Assembly (NCBI GenBank): GCA_963576735.1
Contig: OY755198.1
Span: 8,246,001 to 8,310,000, forward strand
DNA: 64,000 nucleotides
Source: Bedellia somnulentella
Lineage: Eukaryota > Arthropoda > Insecta > Lepidoptera > Bedelliidae
Reading direction: 5' to 3'
The notes below the pieces were generated by a model. It saw only the letters and a list, made by a program, of their open reading frames with translations. It searched no databases and was not told the origin of the DNA. Every line of letters begins with the position of its first letter. Position 1 is the first letter of the stretch. The position numbers and the translations under genes were made by a program. Below, one piece after another: positions 53,137-63,773 of the stretch.

Positions 53137-53544
53137 ATGTCGGCTGCAAGTCAAATTACATTAGACAACATCTACGATGTAATACAACCTAATATTGACG
53201 TTGAAGACGTGAATAATCCATTTTATCACGCTCAGGACGTCGATGGATGGCTGGAAAGAGTGGAAAAAAGGCGACGAGAATATTTTAAGAAATCACATGT
53301 TAATAAACAAGGGAAAACATTAAAAAATAAACCTGCTACTAAATCTTCATTTATTGTGAAAAATAATCAATCGAAGGGGCGATATATAATTAAAATAGAT
53401 ATAAAAGCAGTTTGTGAAAGTGAAAATGAACAAAATGTGAGTGCCCAATATCTTGTGACTGACTTATATGATGATGTGATGGACAGTACAAAAAATATTA
53501 TCAACAAAATATCTAAAAAAATATCAGCTGATTTAGATTTATAG
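53137..53544 (+). CDS. Polinton protein of unknown function, 135 aa
   Basis: The only plus-strand gene of the element. MSAASQITLDNIYDVIQPNI opens an acidic N-terminal part, followed by RVEKRRREYFKKSH, a basic centre and a C terminus DLYDDVMDSTKNIINKISKK. No domain recognised. A probable 5' UTR intron lies just upstream. It sits between the ATPase and polymerase genes and converges on the polymerase. AATAAA occurs at about 53629, after the stop. Confidence 0.65.
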   Translation: MSAASQITLDNIYDVIQPNIDVEDVNNPFYHAQDVDGWLERVEKRRREYFKKSHVNKQGKTLKNKPATKSSFIVKNNQSKGRYIIKIDIKAVCESENEQNVSAQYLVTDLYDDVMDSTKNIINKISKKISADLDL

Positions 53545-53938
53545 TAGTATAATGAAGCATGTTTTAATTAATCAATTTTATTGTAAAATTGTGATATTGA
53601 GTATGTACTTATCTTTAGGTTTAAAGAAAAAATAAAACACCTAAGTTTAATTTATTTCATTCTTTTTTATTTGTTTCTTATATTCCCTACCATTTCAACC
53701 TGATTTCATTATTGGAACATTTTATTATCTAAAAGATCTTGGATGAATAAAATAATTATAAATAAATAAGAACGTAAAAATTAAAACCAGAAATAATGTT
53801 GTATTTTAGGCATTTTATTAATATTAAATAAAAGATAAACAGTAATTTCTAATAAAAAAATAAAGTAGTTACAAAATAGATGAAGAAATACAGTAAATGG
53901 ATAAAATAGGTTAATCTAAGCAAACTACTTTCAAAAAG
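53545..53938. other. AT-rich spacer between convergent Polinton genes
   Basis: About 390 bp without an ORF. It contains AATAAA on the plus strand near 53629, a likely polyadenylation signal for the 135-aa gene. Confidence 0.5.
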
Positions 53939-56900
53939 TCATAATATTGTGGTGAAATGGCCCCAAGGCAATGTTTCAAAAGTATTTTTAACTTGCTGCC
54001 TTTTGTTGTCCGTGCTATCAAGAACTAATTTATTTATTCTGTGTGTATATATATTATGACTCTTTGACCGTATTACAAACATATCATCTCTAAGACTTTC
54101 ATTACAAAATAGCGCTCTCTTATAATTGTTTATATTTATTCGTTTAGTAATACACTTTTTAACTCCTTTAGCTTTTTTGATAGAAGTATTAATGGAGTCT
54201 ATACAATATAGCTTGGATCGCAATCCAACAAACTCAGAAATTACCTCTCCACCCATTTCGTCCTTAAAATAGCCAGGTATTTTCATATTTTTTTTAGGCA
54301 TGCTATAGATATTATCATCTTTAAAATTACTTGTATCAAAGTATTTGATGTGGCTTTTCATGTCTTCATAGAAATCATTAGTTCTTATGTAATAAAGCAA
54401 ACTATCAGTGTCTGTGTAACACAACTGTATACGTTCACCGTATATTTTTTTCATTACGGTATAGTGAAAATAATAGAGGTGAGCCTTAGATAATTCCAAA
54501 ATTGAGAATCCTATGTAAATAGGACGATCCAAAACCACATTTGACTTATTTAATTGAATCGCTACAAAGTTTTCTGAAAATATTGTTAGACTATTGAATT
54601 GTGGAGCACTTATGTATTTTTCAGCACCACACATTTTATTCGTAGTGTTAAATAAATCAGTCCATATATTGACGAGCTTAACATCCACTTGCTTTCTTTT
54701 GTTTTCTATTGTTTTTCCAAAAATAGAATTATTCTGTTTCTTAAAAAAGTCTTTTTCGAATTCCGATTTAGCGTTCTGTCTAAGACGAGTGTTTAGAGTA
54801 ATATAAGGCTCTAAAAAGTTGCTTTGTTTAAAAGAAAGAACTCTATGAATCTTGAGAAGAGTTAACCCATTATTTAAACATTCTAGTAAATGAACATAAT
54901 GAATAACAAATCGATATTTATTGTATAGATTCGCAATAAGCTTTGGAGTTTTACCATTAACTTGGGAAAATTTTTCGGCAGCAAATGGTAAATCACGATG
55001 AGCATCATGAATACTCTCAGGATAATGCAAGTCGACTTCAAGAATATAACCAAGATTTCCATTGATCTTTACTTTTTTAATATCAAACTCGGATACCTCA
55101 TCTGCTGTTAAAAATTTAAAATCACTTACTGGAAGTTTTTGCATCATTGCAAATCCGTATAAATTAACACAATCAAGATATATTAGAAACGAACTTGGTT
55201 CTAGCTCATTATAAAGAGGTAAATACTTATTGTTAGCCCGAGCATACCTTAATGCGCATTGAGAAAGGCCCCCTCTTATTCCACTTTCAATCATTTGATA
55301 CATCTCTACATTAGATATCAAATCTAATTCAATTTTGGTATAAAAAAGCATAGCATCCCAACTTAATGATGGTGAAGAAACGTAATAACATGGATCTAAA
55401 TTATAATAATACAGACTCATTTCTCTAAATTTCTCAAAAATGTCAGTCAGTATTAGGACATCACATTTCAAATATAAATCAGTATATTCTCCCAAATTCC
55501 GAATACTGAAAGTTTCCCACACTTTTAATGCATGTTGGTAATCTTCTGATGATATATTTGTTGAGGTGAGTCTATTATAAAAGCACGACCGATCGGGTAA
55601 CTGAGTTTCATAATATTTCTCCCAATTATCTACATAATCATAGCAATAGATACCTTTTTTACAAACTAAATTAAAAAAAACATCGTCCGGGTAAAATTTT
55701 CGCAAATTCTTGAAGTCATTAGGGCATAAAGTTTTAGCTAACTGATCTAAACCAGAACTTAAAAAGTTAAACGAGTCAATGAATTTTAATTGCCCGAATT
55801 TTTTTCTATCAATAGGCACAAATTTCGTGAAAGATATGTACTTTTCTTTAGAATGCGGTATTAAATTAATTCCGCCGAAAGTTTCAGATAGCTCTTTAAT
55901 AAATAAATGACAATCGTAACCAGATAAGTTATGAAATATTATTGGAATAAAACTGCATTGCTTAGCGCTGATATTGCAGTAACTATGGGCTGGACCTCTG
56001 TACTTGCCAGTGAAATGATCATGGTCTTTTACAATAATGTCTTCACTATTGAACTTAGTTTTGCAAATATGACAAGTATCAGCGTTATTGTGCTGTATTT
56101 CTTCATCTGTAGAAAGAGCATCCATGATTCTCGATACCTCTAATAATTGATACAAACGCTTTATATCATTCGTAATTGATTCAACAAATCTTTTCGCACA
56201 ATTTGGTCCACGATAAGAAATATAATCATTAAGTTCTGGTCTCGATTTACAACATATGTAATAAGCAAAGGCTGAAGCTTCATGTATTTGCACATTTTCA
56301 CCGTTATTAGTTTTATTTTTATCTGAATATTCTCGTAATAAACTTTCAAAATCACCATAAATGACAATAGGAATTTTTTGAGTTCTTTCATAATGAGAAA
56401 ATTGTAGTTTAGTATTTTCATCGGGAAGTATTGTGCGTATTCTTGAGCAACCATGATCGAACAATTTTTCCTCGCTACTAAAATAAGTAAAACATTCATC
56501 ACACAAGTATATTTTACATTTGTGTTGAGTCAACTGGTCGCGAACAAGTCTTTCAAAATCTTTTATTAAACAGAAATGATTTTGAACACCATTGCTAAAA
56601 TATAACAAATTAACATGATTGAGTTTACGTCGTGGGGTTTTATATAAGGGACCCATTATTTGTTCACCGTTTTCTACACCGTAAACATTAACACTAATGT
56701 GAGAATTATTTTTCTCAAATAATTTTATACTCTGAACACTGGGAGGAAAATCCATACCAGATATATCATATAGATTCGAATAATGCGGATATGAAGTCGT
56801 TCGATTGGGGTTGTCTTTCGTTGGAAAAATGTGAGCTGTTATACACCACAAAAAACAACGATCGTCATTATTCTTTATATTCAAACACGCTTTTTTACTA

Positions 56901-57406
56901 GATATTTTCATCGGTAAAGCAATGTACGAACCAGCTCGTAAAGGATTATATTTATTGATGTTTATTTCTAAATGGTGCACGGAATCTAAAGTCCACCCTG
57001 ATTCTGACTGTTCAAATTCAGAACTTTTCGTTAGAAGTATTTCAGTAAACTGCGCGTATAAAGAAACAATATCAGTACTTTGAAAAACTGCTTCATACTT
57101 GCTATTAAAAGATTTCAAAGACTTTTCATTATTCTTAGGTAAATAATATGATGCGAAGAGTTCTAAGTTCACTTTAATTGTTTTATGTTCCATAAGATTT
57201 AATTTTATAATTTCACAAACTGTGTTAGCAAACTGTGACAGAAAATATTCAGGAGTATTTGTTGCTGCTGAAATGGGGTTAACCTTGTAACTAGCAATCC
57301 TGCCTTGAAAAGCTGTTGCTATTAATTGAACATTCTCAAATTTAGAACGAAGTAAGCAATTGGACTTATGAATATTAGATTTTTTGTGTGATGTAAGTTT
57401 GGGCAC
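53939..57406 (-). CDS. Polinton protein-primed DNA polymerase B, 1155 aa
   Basis: The N-terminal region has a conserved block around residue 185 (RCFLWCITAHIFP) and a zinc-binding segment near 300 (CDECFTYFSSEEKLFDHGC). Exonuclease motifs follow: IVIYGDFESLL (Exo I, near 350) and HNLSGYDCHLFI (Exo II, near 491). Between them at about 444 lies a HNH/endonuclease VII-like insert, CHICKTKF with DHDHFTGKYRGPAHSYC. Polymerase motifs: YLDCVNLYGFAMMQKLP (A, near 745), KKQNNSIFGKTIENK (B, near 892) and YTDTDSLLYYI (C, near 995). All catalytic residues are present. Such polymerases use a protein primer at the element ends to copy the DNA. Length is as usual for Polintons. The gene starts about 370 bp from where the copia sequence probably begins. 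Confidence 0.93.
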   Translation of the reverse strand: MPKLTSHKKSNIHKSNCLLRSKFENVQLIATAFQGRIASYKVNPISAATNTPEYFLSQFANTVCEIIKLNLMEHKTIKVNLELFASYYLPKNNEKSLKSFNSKYEAVFQSTDIVSLYAQFTEILLTKSSEFEQSESGWTLDSVHHLEININKYNPLRAGSYIALPMKISSKKACLNIKNNDDRCFLWCITAHIFPTKDNPNRTTSYPHYSNLYDISGMDFPPSVQSIKLFEKNNSHISVNVYGVENGEQIMGPLYKTPRRKLNHVNLLYFSNGVQNHFCLIKDFERLVRDQLTQHKCKIYLCDECFTYFSSEEKLFDHGCSRIRTILPDENTKLQFSHYERTQKIPIVIYGDFESLLREYSDKNKTNNGENVQIHEASAFAYYICCKSRPELNDYISYRGPNCAKRFVESITNDIKRLYQLLEVSRIMDALSTDEEIQHNNADTCHICKTKFNSEDIIVKDHDHFTGKYRGPAHSYCNISAKQCSFIPIIFHNLSGYDCHLFIKELSETFGGINLIPHSKEKYISFTKFVPIDRKKFGQLKFIDSFNFLSSGLDQLAKTLCPNDFKNLRKFYPDDVFFNLVCKKGIYCYDYVDNWEKYYETQLPDRSCFYNRLTSTNISSEDYQHALKVWETFSIRNLGEYTDLYLKCDVLILTDIFEKFREMSLYYYNLDPCYYVSSPSLSWDAMLFYTKIELDLISNVEMYQMIESGIRGGLSQCALRYARANNKYLPLYNELEPSSFLIYLDCVNLYGFAMMQKLPVSDFKFLTADEVSEFDIKKVKINGNLGYILEVDLHYPESIHDAHRDLPFAAEKFSQVNGKTPKLIANLYNKYRFVIHYVHLLECLNNGLTLLKIHRVLSFKQSNFLEPYITLNTRLRQNAKSEFEKDFFKKQNNSIFGKTIENKRKQVDVKLVNIWTDLFNTTNKMCGAEKYISAPQFNSLTIFSENFVAIQLNKSNVVLDRPIYIGFSILELSKAHLYYFHYTVMKKIYGERIQLCYTDTDSLLYYIRTNDFYEDMKSHIKYFDTSNFKDDNIYSMPKKNMKIPGYFKDEMGGEVISEFVGLRSKLYCIDSINTSIKKAKGVKKCITKRININNYKRALFCNESLRDDMFVIRSKSHNIYTHRINKLVLDSTDNKRQQVKNTFETLPWGHFTTIL

Positions 57407-58002
57407 AAAAAAGTTTCAATCTTTACAAAAAAACATTATTCTATTTTAAAAATTATTACCTACCTATGTCAATTTTATTGCTTGTGATAAATATATAGTA
57501 ACGTTAAGCAGTACGAGATTTATGAAATATTGCTTATTCAAATTATGAAATAGAAGGAAGTAAATATAATTGAAATAATTAACCAAATTAAATTGTATCA
57601 GATTATATTATATTGATTAATAATAATAACTTAAATTACAACTTATAATTAATATATATTATGAATTTCTTAGTAGGCAGTCGAGATTATATATTGATTA
57701 ATAATTGTTTAAAATACAACTTATAATTTGTTAAATACTTATTAGTTAAATAGAAGTCTATGTTTTTGTTTTATGGTTTGTTGTCAACATAGGAATGTCA
57801 ATTAGGAAAATGTTGTTCAATATAATGTAAAAGAAATTGGAGTCATGATTAAAGAATATAAAGTCTAAGATGTATTTTATTAATCCAATATAACTAAGAA
57901 TGGAGATATTAACAAACGCTTCCACTGCGCAATCAAGAATAATAAAATAGTACGCAGATCATATGAATTGAAGAAAAGTAAAAAAGGAAGAAGAAAAATA
58001 AA
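57407..58002. other. AT-rich junction: Polinton right side and probable copia 5' LTR/leader
   Basis: No reverse complement of the Polinton left end is seen here beyond a 10-bp match (CAATCTTTAC near 57418). A TG...CA segment (TGTTGTTCAATATAATG to GATATTAACA, about 57810-57914) could be a copia LTR, followed by a leader before the gag ATG at 58003. Two similar AT-rich strings containing TACAACTTATAATT occur near 57636 and 57714. Boundaries are uncertain. Confidence 0.35.
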
Positions 58003-58557
58003 ATGGCAGATAGGGAAATTTTACCAAAACTGACGGCTGAAACAAATTTCAGTAATTGGAAATATAGACTTCAAATTTTATTTGAAGAAAAACAGCTATG
58101 GAATTTTGTATCGCAAAATGAACAAGAAGAAGAAAAAGTGGAAGTAAAGTTAAGAAAAGATGCAAAGGCGAAGAGCTTACTAGTACAATGCATATCAGAT
58201 AAGTATTTAGAAGTAGTAAAAGAATGTAAAACAGCTTATGAAATGATGAAAAAGGACCATGGGCAAAAATGTATGAAGCCTGGGCTCACCCACCAACAGA
58301 GATGAGACCACTTTGAATATACTTGTAAAGCACTAAATATAAAGATTTAAACTAATTTTTGCGAAGAATCCATGGGGTTATTTTGCTATAAATATTTTTC
58401 TCCGACCATAAATAAACTAAAATTCTGCAAAAAGTAGTGCTGTTATGGCATTGTAGGTTTTGTTATTGAACATCTTTAACTAGTTTTAATTCCAGGTTTA
58501 ATGTATACATATAAAATAAAACAACTGCTAACAGTTAAAATTATTTTTATTAACATT

Positions 58558-61209
58558 TCAATCAATATCAATAATAATGTCGTCTAAATATCCTGCCGGT
58601 GGATTAAATTGTATGTGCCTGCCTAACCCTAGATACCATATTATTGAAATGGTATGAGCACAACTTCCTACTGTGCGTCTACCTGTTAGACACGAGCAGT
58701 AATACTGAGCGATGGCATCTCGACCCATTTCGTTTCTGTTAACCAGAATGTATACGTAATATGTACGTGCACGAACATGTCTTGACTGAATCCTTCCTCT
58801 TAATAGCCACACATTTTGGTGATGGATATTGCATTCTGCTAAATTATTTAATTCATTTTCACGACATACTTCTATCGTATATAAACCATTGCGTAAATGC
58901 TCGCTGCAATATGATTTAGCAAGTTCGATTTGATATGACCCAAGCGATATCATGAAAATCTCGTTTATTGTTAGCCGAGGGAAGTCTTCCAGCTGATTTG
59001 CTTCCAATGTAATAAATGCGGCTCTTTGTCTATTCAGGTTCCTCAGTTGTACATAGTCGTTCAAAAGATTAGGTGTATGGAGCCTTTCATTGGCTATTCT
59101 TAATATTTCATTTGCATGTTCATTATCAACAGCTACCTTGTAAAATGCGTTAATAAGAGCGGCTGCAATTTTAAAGTCAACAAATAAATGCGGCAAGGCT
59201 CTATTAAAATAATCCTGTCGCAGTAGTTTAAATCTATTTTTAAACTTCCCATTAACAGCTTCTACAACCCACCGACACAATGTTATTAATCTTGATTTGT
59301 TTGCTTGAATTGTGGTCAATTGAGTTTCGAATCTGTCTTTTGTCGGTGGGATGTGTGCCTCATATCCCAATGCCTGTAAGTTTTCTACGCTATCTCGAAA
59401 GCCCCTGTCTAAGATGAACACATCGTTCCGGTGAAACATCCAGTGGAAAGGATTTTCCTCGTCGTTTAATATATTGTTCATAATTGATGCATCAGAATCC
59501 GTAGCCGCATACGGACCATAAACTTCGATAATGTAGCCGTCACTACATACCATCAGAAAAGGTTTCAAAAGGTTTTGAAACTTATGCAAGCTGTAAGTTC
59601 TTCTCTGAAATAAAAAGTTAGAGCTTTTTTCGATGTACATATAGGTGCCGTCAGCTATAACAACGGCTGTTGTATTTTCTTCGTTGCCAAATAAGCCTTT
59701 TGGTAATAGCAGGTTTCTTTGCAGTATATTTTCTCGCGAAATATGGCCAATACCAAGGTGTCTGTTAACGAAGTCATTCATTAAACATTCTCTGGCTATT
59801 GCAAGTTTTCGTTCCAGTGTTCGGCGAGATATATTAAACAATGTTGACAATCTCTCGTTTGACTCTCCTGTTCTTAGTTTTGTCATATAGATACCCAGGA
59901 CAGTCCGTGGACGATTACTTCTTTGTGCTAGAGAAGGAGTCTCTTCCAATATTCTATTGAATTGTTGCAAGTTTAGTCCAGTCCAAAAATATAAGTCATT
60001 ATCCGTTAATGCAGCTTCTAATTCAAAATCAAATCTCTGACCTTGGGTAATGGTTCTTACCAGCATATTAGTCATATCTGTGATCTGACGTACATTAAAG
60101 TTATGCGTAACATTACAATTATCAATCAAAGAGTTCCAACTGTCGTTATCCATCAGATGTTCTTGGCAAACTCTTGCACTTTCAGGTATGTATAAGCGGT
60201 GCTCACAAAGAATATGTACTTTAATCGTAACTGGGATTCTAAGACGTTCTGCGTTAGGGCAGCCATTAAAAATACAACGGTAAGCAACATTGGGCGCTCT
60301 CATATAATCAGGAATAACGACTTGTTGTAGATCTTCTGCTTGTGGTGGTATTCCCGGCTCTTGTGGGCCTTGCGGTGCTTGTAGGCCTTGCGGTTCTTGT
60401 GGGCCTAGCGGTTCTTGTGGGCCTTGCGGTTCTTGTGGGCCTAGCGGTTCTTGTGGGCCTAGCGGTTCTTGTGGGCCTTGCGGTTCTTGTGGGCCTTGTG
60501 GTTCTTGTGGGCCTTGCGGTTCTTGTGGTTGGACATCCTGTAGTGGCATTACTGGTTCTTGTTGTCGAACTGCATTTTGCACTACTTGCCAACACCGATG
60601 GCATGTGGCTTGGATGTTATTAAACGCAACCTAAAAAAAAGTAAAGACTATTTGAAAATAACATTCAATAAATAAAATACTTTCTGCGGCATACTTTTGG
60701 GTTTATTTTTGACTAGCTTTTGCCCGCGACTCCGTCCGCGTGGACTTGATGATCATTCCCTTGGGATTTTTATAGCCTATAGCTGTGCCCGCAGCACAGG
60801 TCACGTAAAAGTCGGATTTTTTAGGTCCCACTTTTATAGCGAATGGGATTTCTAATTAAACGGCCGTTTTTCCCTGACCTCTCTCATATTTAACCTCTAT
60901 GCTTTCCCCTTCGATAACTTAGCGTGATGGTAAGTAGCCTATAATTATGTATTAATGAAACAAACTGTATTAAGATTGGTTCAGTAGTTCTCAAAATATG
61001 ATAGAATGACAGACATTTTAAACACAGATTTATAACAGGTATATGTGCCGTATACAGGAAATGCGTACACTTACCTCGGTGAGCGCATTTTGTTGAATAT
61101 ATTCTGCATGCCGGGGTTGTCTTTCTGGTAAGTGTTCATCTAAAATATGCCGCCGTTGTCGCAAAACAGAACGTGGGCACAACACACAACGCCGTCCTTC
61201 GGTAGCCAT
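58558..61209 (-). CDS. ISL2EU-like DDE_Tnp_4 transposase with SWIM finger, 735 aa, two exons
   Basis: Exon 1 (61209-61075) encodes 45 codons, [20 protein letters not shown] onward, ending at GAG before GTAAGT. Exon 2 (60630-58558) follows TTTTTTTTAG in phase 0. A Pro-Gln repeat of the QEPQGP type, more than ten units, covers about residues 75-130. A C/H-rich zinc-finger-like segment ([10 protein letters not shown]) follows at about 157, then a helix-turn-helix ([20 protein letters not shown]) and the DDE domain: [14 protein letters not shown] (Asp), [16 protein letters not shown] (Asp) and [16 protein letters not shown] (Glu). The C terminus has a SWIM motif [20 protein letters not shown]. 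It presumably mobilises the element. Unlike the ISL2EU-like element at 41790-45636, no YqaJ gene accompanies it. Confidence 0.88.
60705..61045. repeat. LINE-type 3' repeat in the transposase intron
   Basis: CTTTTGCCCGCGACTCCGTC then CGCGTGGACTTGATG at the left and GGTTCAGTAGTTCTCAAAAT, then AGAATGACAGACA, at the right are familiar from widespread insect LINE 3' UTR repeats. A similar word (GTCCACGCGGACGTAGTCGC) occurs at about 15340. It lies wholly within the intron (60631-61074). Confidence 0.5.
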
Positions 61210-61718
61210 TGCAAAAACAGGTAGGTAAATCAGTGTCCATAAACAGTCCAGGTAAAGTTAACAGGTTTAATATAATAAAAAAAATCACCAAGCGCACCAA
61301 TACGTAAGCATAAACAGAGTCCAAAACAACAAGCTAGGGTCGGTAAATCACAGAACAAGAGAGGATACACGGAAACACAGCTAACAACGTGAGAATCACG
61401 AGTCGACTGATTGAGAGAAGACGGGCGCCCGCGCAGGCGTCCGGGAGGTGTGAAAGGGATGGAGAGTGTTGTAAATCACACGGGCGCAGGCGCATCTATT
61501 GTTTACCACTATTTTAAGCATTTTAAGAATGAGTATATTGTTTCAATAAGTTTTACGACTCCTAACAATTGTCTTTTTCTGAAAAACCTATTTAGGTGCA
61601 TATCTTTTTTCTGCAATGGAATTGAAGGTGGTGCCCATAGTAACAATTTTAGTACAAACAAAATCCTTCACAACGGCATATGCTATAACTCTGTTGGACA
61701 CTGAGCCCAATTTGACCC
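61210..61718. other. 5' non-coding part of the ISL2EU-like element
   Basis: Contains the presumed promoter and 5' UTR of the transposase and the right terminal repeat. A GC-rich segment (about 61410-61500) stands out. No further gene is visible; an apparent plus-strand frame entering copia from 61616 is a by-product of the insertion. Confidence 0.45.
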
Positions 61719-63773
61719 ATGGTCCTTTGGAAAAACTATTTGAAAGAAAAAGTATTAGTAGCAGACTACACTTAAAGAGAAAATTAATGACAATTAAATG
61801 CAAACCGGAAGAAAGTTTGCAAGATTTCTTCTTAAGGTTCGACAACCTGGTCAGCGAACTAGTATCAGCTGGTTGTGAGGTACCGACTATCGATAAAATC
61901 TGTTACTTATTATCGTCAATGCCAGCAAAATACGGTAATGTTATCACTAGTATCGAAACAGTTGTATCGGAAGGAGAAGCCAATATAGAATTTGTAAGGT
62001 CAAGGTTGCTGGATGAGGAAGTAAAACTACACGAAACTGATTGCATGGAGCAACCTACTGCTTTTCTGTCGTGCTTCAAATGCGGTAGACGTGGACACAA
62101 ATCATATGAATGCAGACACAGAGGAGGATATGAACAAAGAGATGCATTTGGAGAAAACTATGGTGGGAGACATTTTTCTGGTATGCGAGGAAATTACAGA
62201 GGGAGATTTGACAGAGCAAGAGGACGGTTCAGTAGACGAGGGCGTTTTCAAACTAATTATGAAAAGGTAATGGCAAGCCCGACTAATAATGATAATAATT
62301 TAGGATTTGTCACGAGTGAGCGTAATTTGACTTGTCAAGATAGCGAAAATTTTATTGATTTTATTATTGATTCGGGAGCCACTCAAAATTTAATTATGTC
62401 TAAATATGAAAAATATATGTCAAATGTAGAAAATTTAGATACAGAGGTTAAGATTTATGTTGCAAATGGTCAATCTTTACCAGTATACAAAAAGGGAATA
62501 TTAAATGTTAAACACAAAAATAGGGTAATACCGGTTGAGGCAGTTATCGTAAAAGGTATAAGTCATAACTTGTTATCTGTTAGACGATTATTATTAAAAG
62601 GTAACAAAATAAGTTTTCAAAGCAATGGTGTCAAAATTTCTTACAAAAATTATCATATGACGGGAAAAATGTTTGGCAATTTATATGGTATTACTTTAAA
62701 ATTAGAAAATCAAGATAGATGTTTGATAACTGATAAAAATTTATGGCATAGAAGATTAGGTCACGCTAATAGAAAACATTTGTCTATATTAGGGTTACCA
62801 TATTCTGATTCTGTGTGTGGACCTTGTGTTGAGGGTAAATCTATTAGAAAACCATTCTTCTCTTTAGATCGACGTAGATCCCGTTATATTGGAGAACTAT
62901 TGCATACAGATCTTTCAGGACCGGTAAGTACTACAAGTATTAATGATGAAGCTTATTTTCAAGTTATTATCGACGATTTTTCTCATTTTTGTGTAGTATA
63001 TCTATTGAAAAATAAGAATGAAGCGACAAATAATTTAAAAGATTATATAAGCAGAATAGAGACACAGACGGGGAATAGAGTACGGAAGTTAAGATGCGAC
63101 AATGGAGGTGAGTTTAAAAATAAAACTTTAATTAATTATTGTAAAAACAAAGGAATAATTATGCAATTTACTCATCCATATTCTCCACAATCTAATGGGG
63201 TAGCAGAGAGAATGAATATAACATTATACAATAAATCCCGGACAATACTTATTGAGGCAGAATTACCAAAATACTTATGGGGAGAAGCCATAAAGTGTGC
63301 AGCTTATCAAATAAACAGGTGTCCGTGTGTAGCAATAGGCAATAAATTACCTGCAGAAATATATTATGGGAAAGTAAATATATCAAACATGAGAATATTT
63401 GGTTCAAAAGCTTGGGCTACAATAGTACCAAAGCAAGGAAAATTCGATAAGAGGGCTAGTGAAATGAGAATGGTAGGATATGGTATGAATGGATATAGGT
63501 TATGGAATCCTAAGACTAATAAAATAATAGATTGCAGAGATGTGACTTTTGACGAGAGTGATATAAAGTATATATGTGAACAAAAGAGAAATGAGAATCC
63601 AAATGAAACTGAACAAATTATTAAAAGAGTGAATGAAGAATTAGAAGTTGATGAGAGTGAAAGAGACGGCTGTGATGAAGAAGAATATGTAGACTGTGAA
63701 GACAGATCAAGAGAGATTAATGAAAATAATAACAATGAAGAAGAAGAAGAAATAAAGAGGAGTAGGTATTAGG

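Larger units (their letters stand above)
45637..57780 (-). mobile_element. Polinton/Maverick (adintovirus-like) element, coding region complete, right end unresolved
   Basis: The left end is fixed by the break in the duplicated SWIM-YqaJ sequence at 45636; the element starts 5'-AGTA as Polintons do. Genes for capsid, penton-like protein, protease, core-like protein, integrase, packaging ATPase and protein-primed polymerase are present, all on the minus strand except one small gene at 53137. None contains a stop or frameshift apart from the possible frameshift site at 49032-49038. The right terminal repeat is not found between 57407 and the copia sequence; a copia insertion may lie inside the right end, with the remainder outside the window. 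Expected 6-bp target duplication: AACCCT (45631-45636). Confidence 0.85.
58261..61718 (-). mobile_element. ISL2EU-like DNA transposon, apparently intact, inserted in copia gag
   Basis: Ends are GGGCAAAAATG at 58261 and, reverse-complemented from the right, GGGTCAAATT ending at 61718. Inward both share GGGCTCA and CCAACAGAG, so imperfect terminal repeats of about 35-40 bp are present. AT at 58259-58260 and 61719-61720 is the 2-bp duplication; removing element plus one AT restores the copia frame. A single spliced transposase gene lies inside on the minus strand with no lesion. Confidence 0.85.
58003..63772 (+). pseudogene. copia gag-pro-int polyprotein, split by a transposon and truncated
   Basis: Part 1 (58003-58260, 86 codons): LPKLTAETNFSNWKYRLQIL is the start of copia gag. 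Part 2 (61721-63772, 683 codons): LEKLFERKSISSRLHLKRKL, a CCHC knuckle CFKCGRRGHKSYEC, RG-rich segment, protease IIDSGATQNLIM, GAG-pre-integrase LWHRRLGHANRKHL, and integrase with LLHTDLSGPV, LRCDNGGEFKN and HPYSPQSNGVAERMN (D-D-E intact). The acidic hinge ends RSRY just before the stop. The two parts join in frame if the insertion and one AT are removed. No RT is present in the window. Confidence 0.88.
57810..63773 (+). mobile_element. copia (Ty1/copia) LTR retrotransposon, gag-protease-integrase part
   Basis: Gag begins at 58003 and is interrupted at 58260 by an ISL2EU-like transposon; the reading resumes in the same frame at 61721. Protease and integrase follow in copia order. RT and RNase H are missing: the ORF stops at 63772, where unrelated sequence begins, probably another insertion. 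5' limits are approximate. Confidence 0.8.

Noticed and set aside
57407..57500. Right terminal inverted repeat of the Polinton
   Set aside because: Only a 10-bp match (CAATCTTTAC) to the left terminus was found, too little to claim an end.
60342..60623. Plus-strand frame encoding a VLVGLA-type repeat, and a third frame with a TRTARP repeat
   Set aside because: Both are by-products of the GC-rich repeat that encodes QEPQGP units in the transposase on the minus strand.
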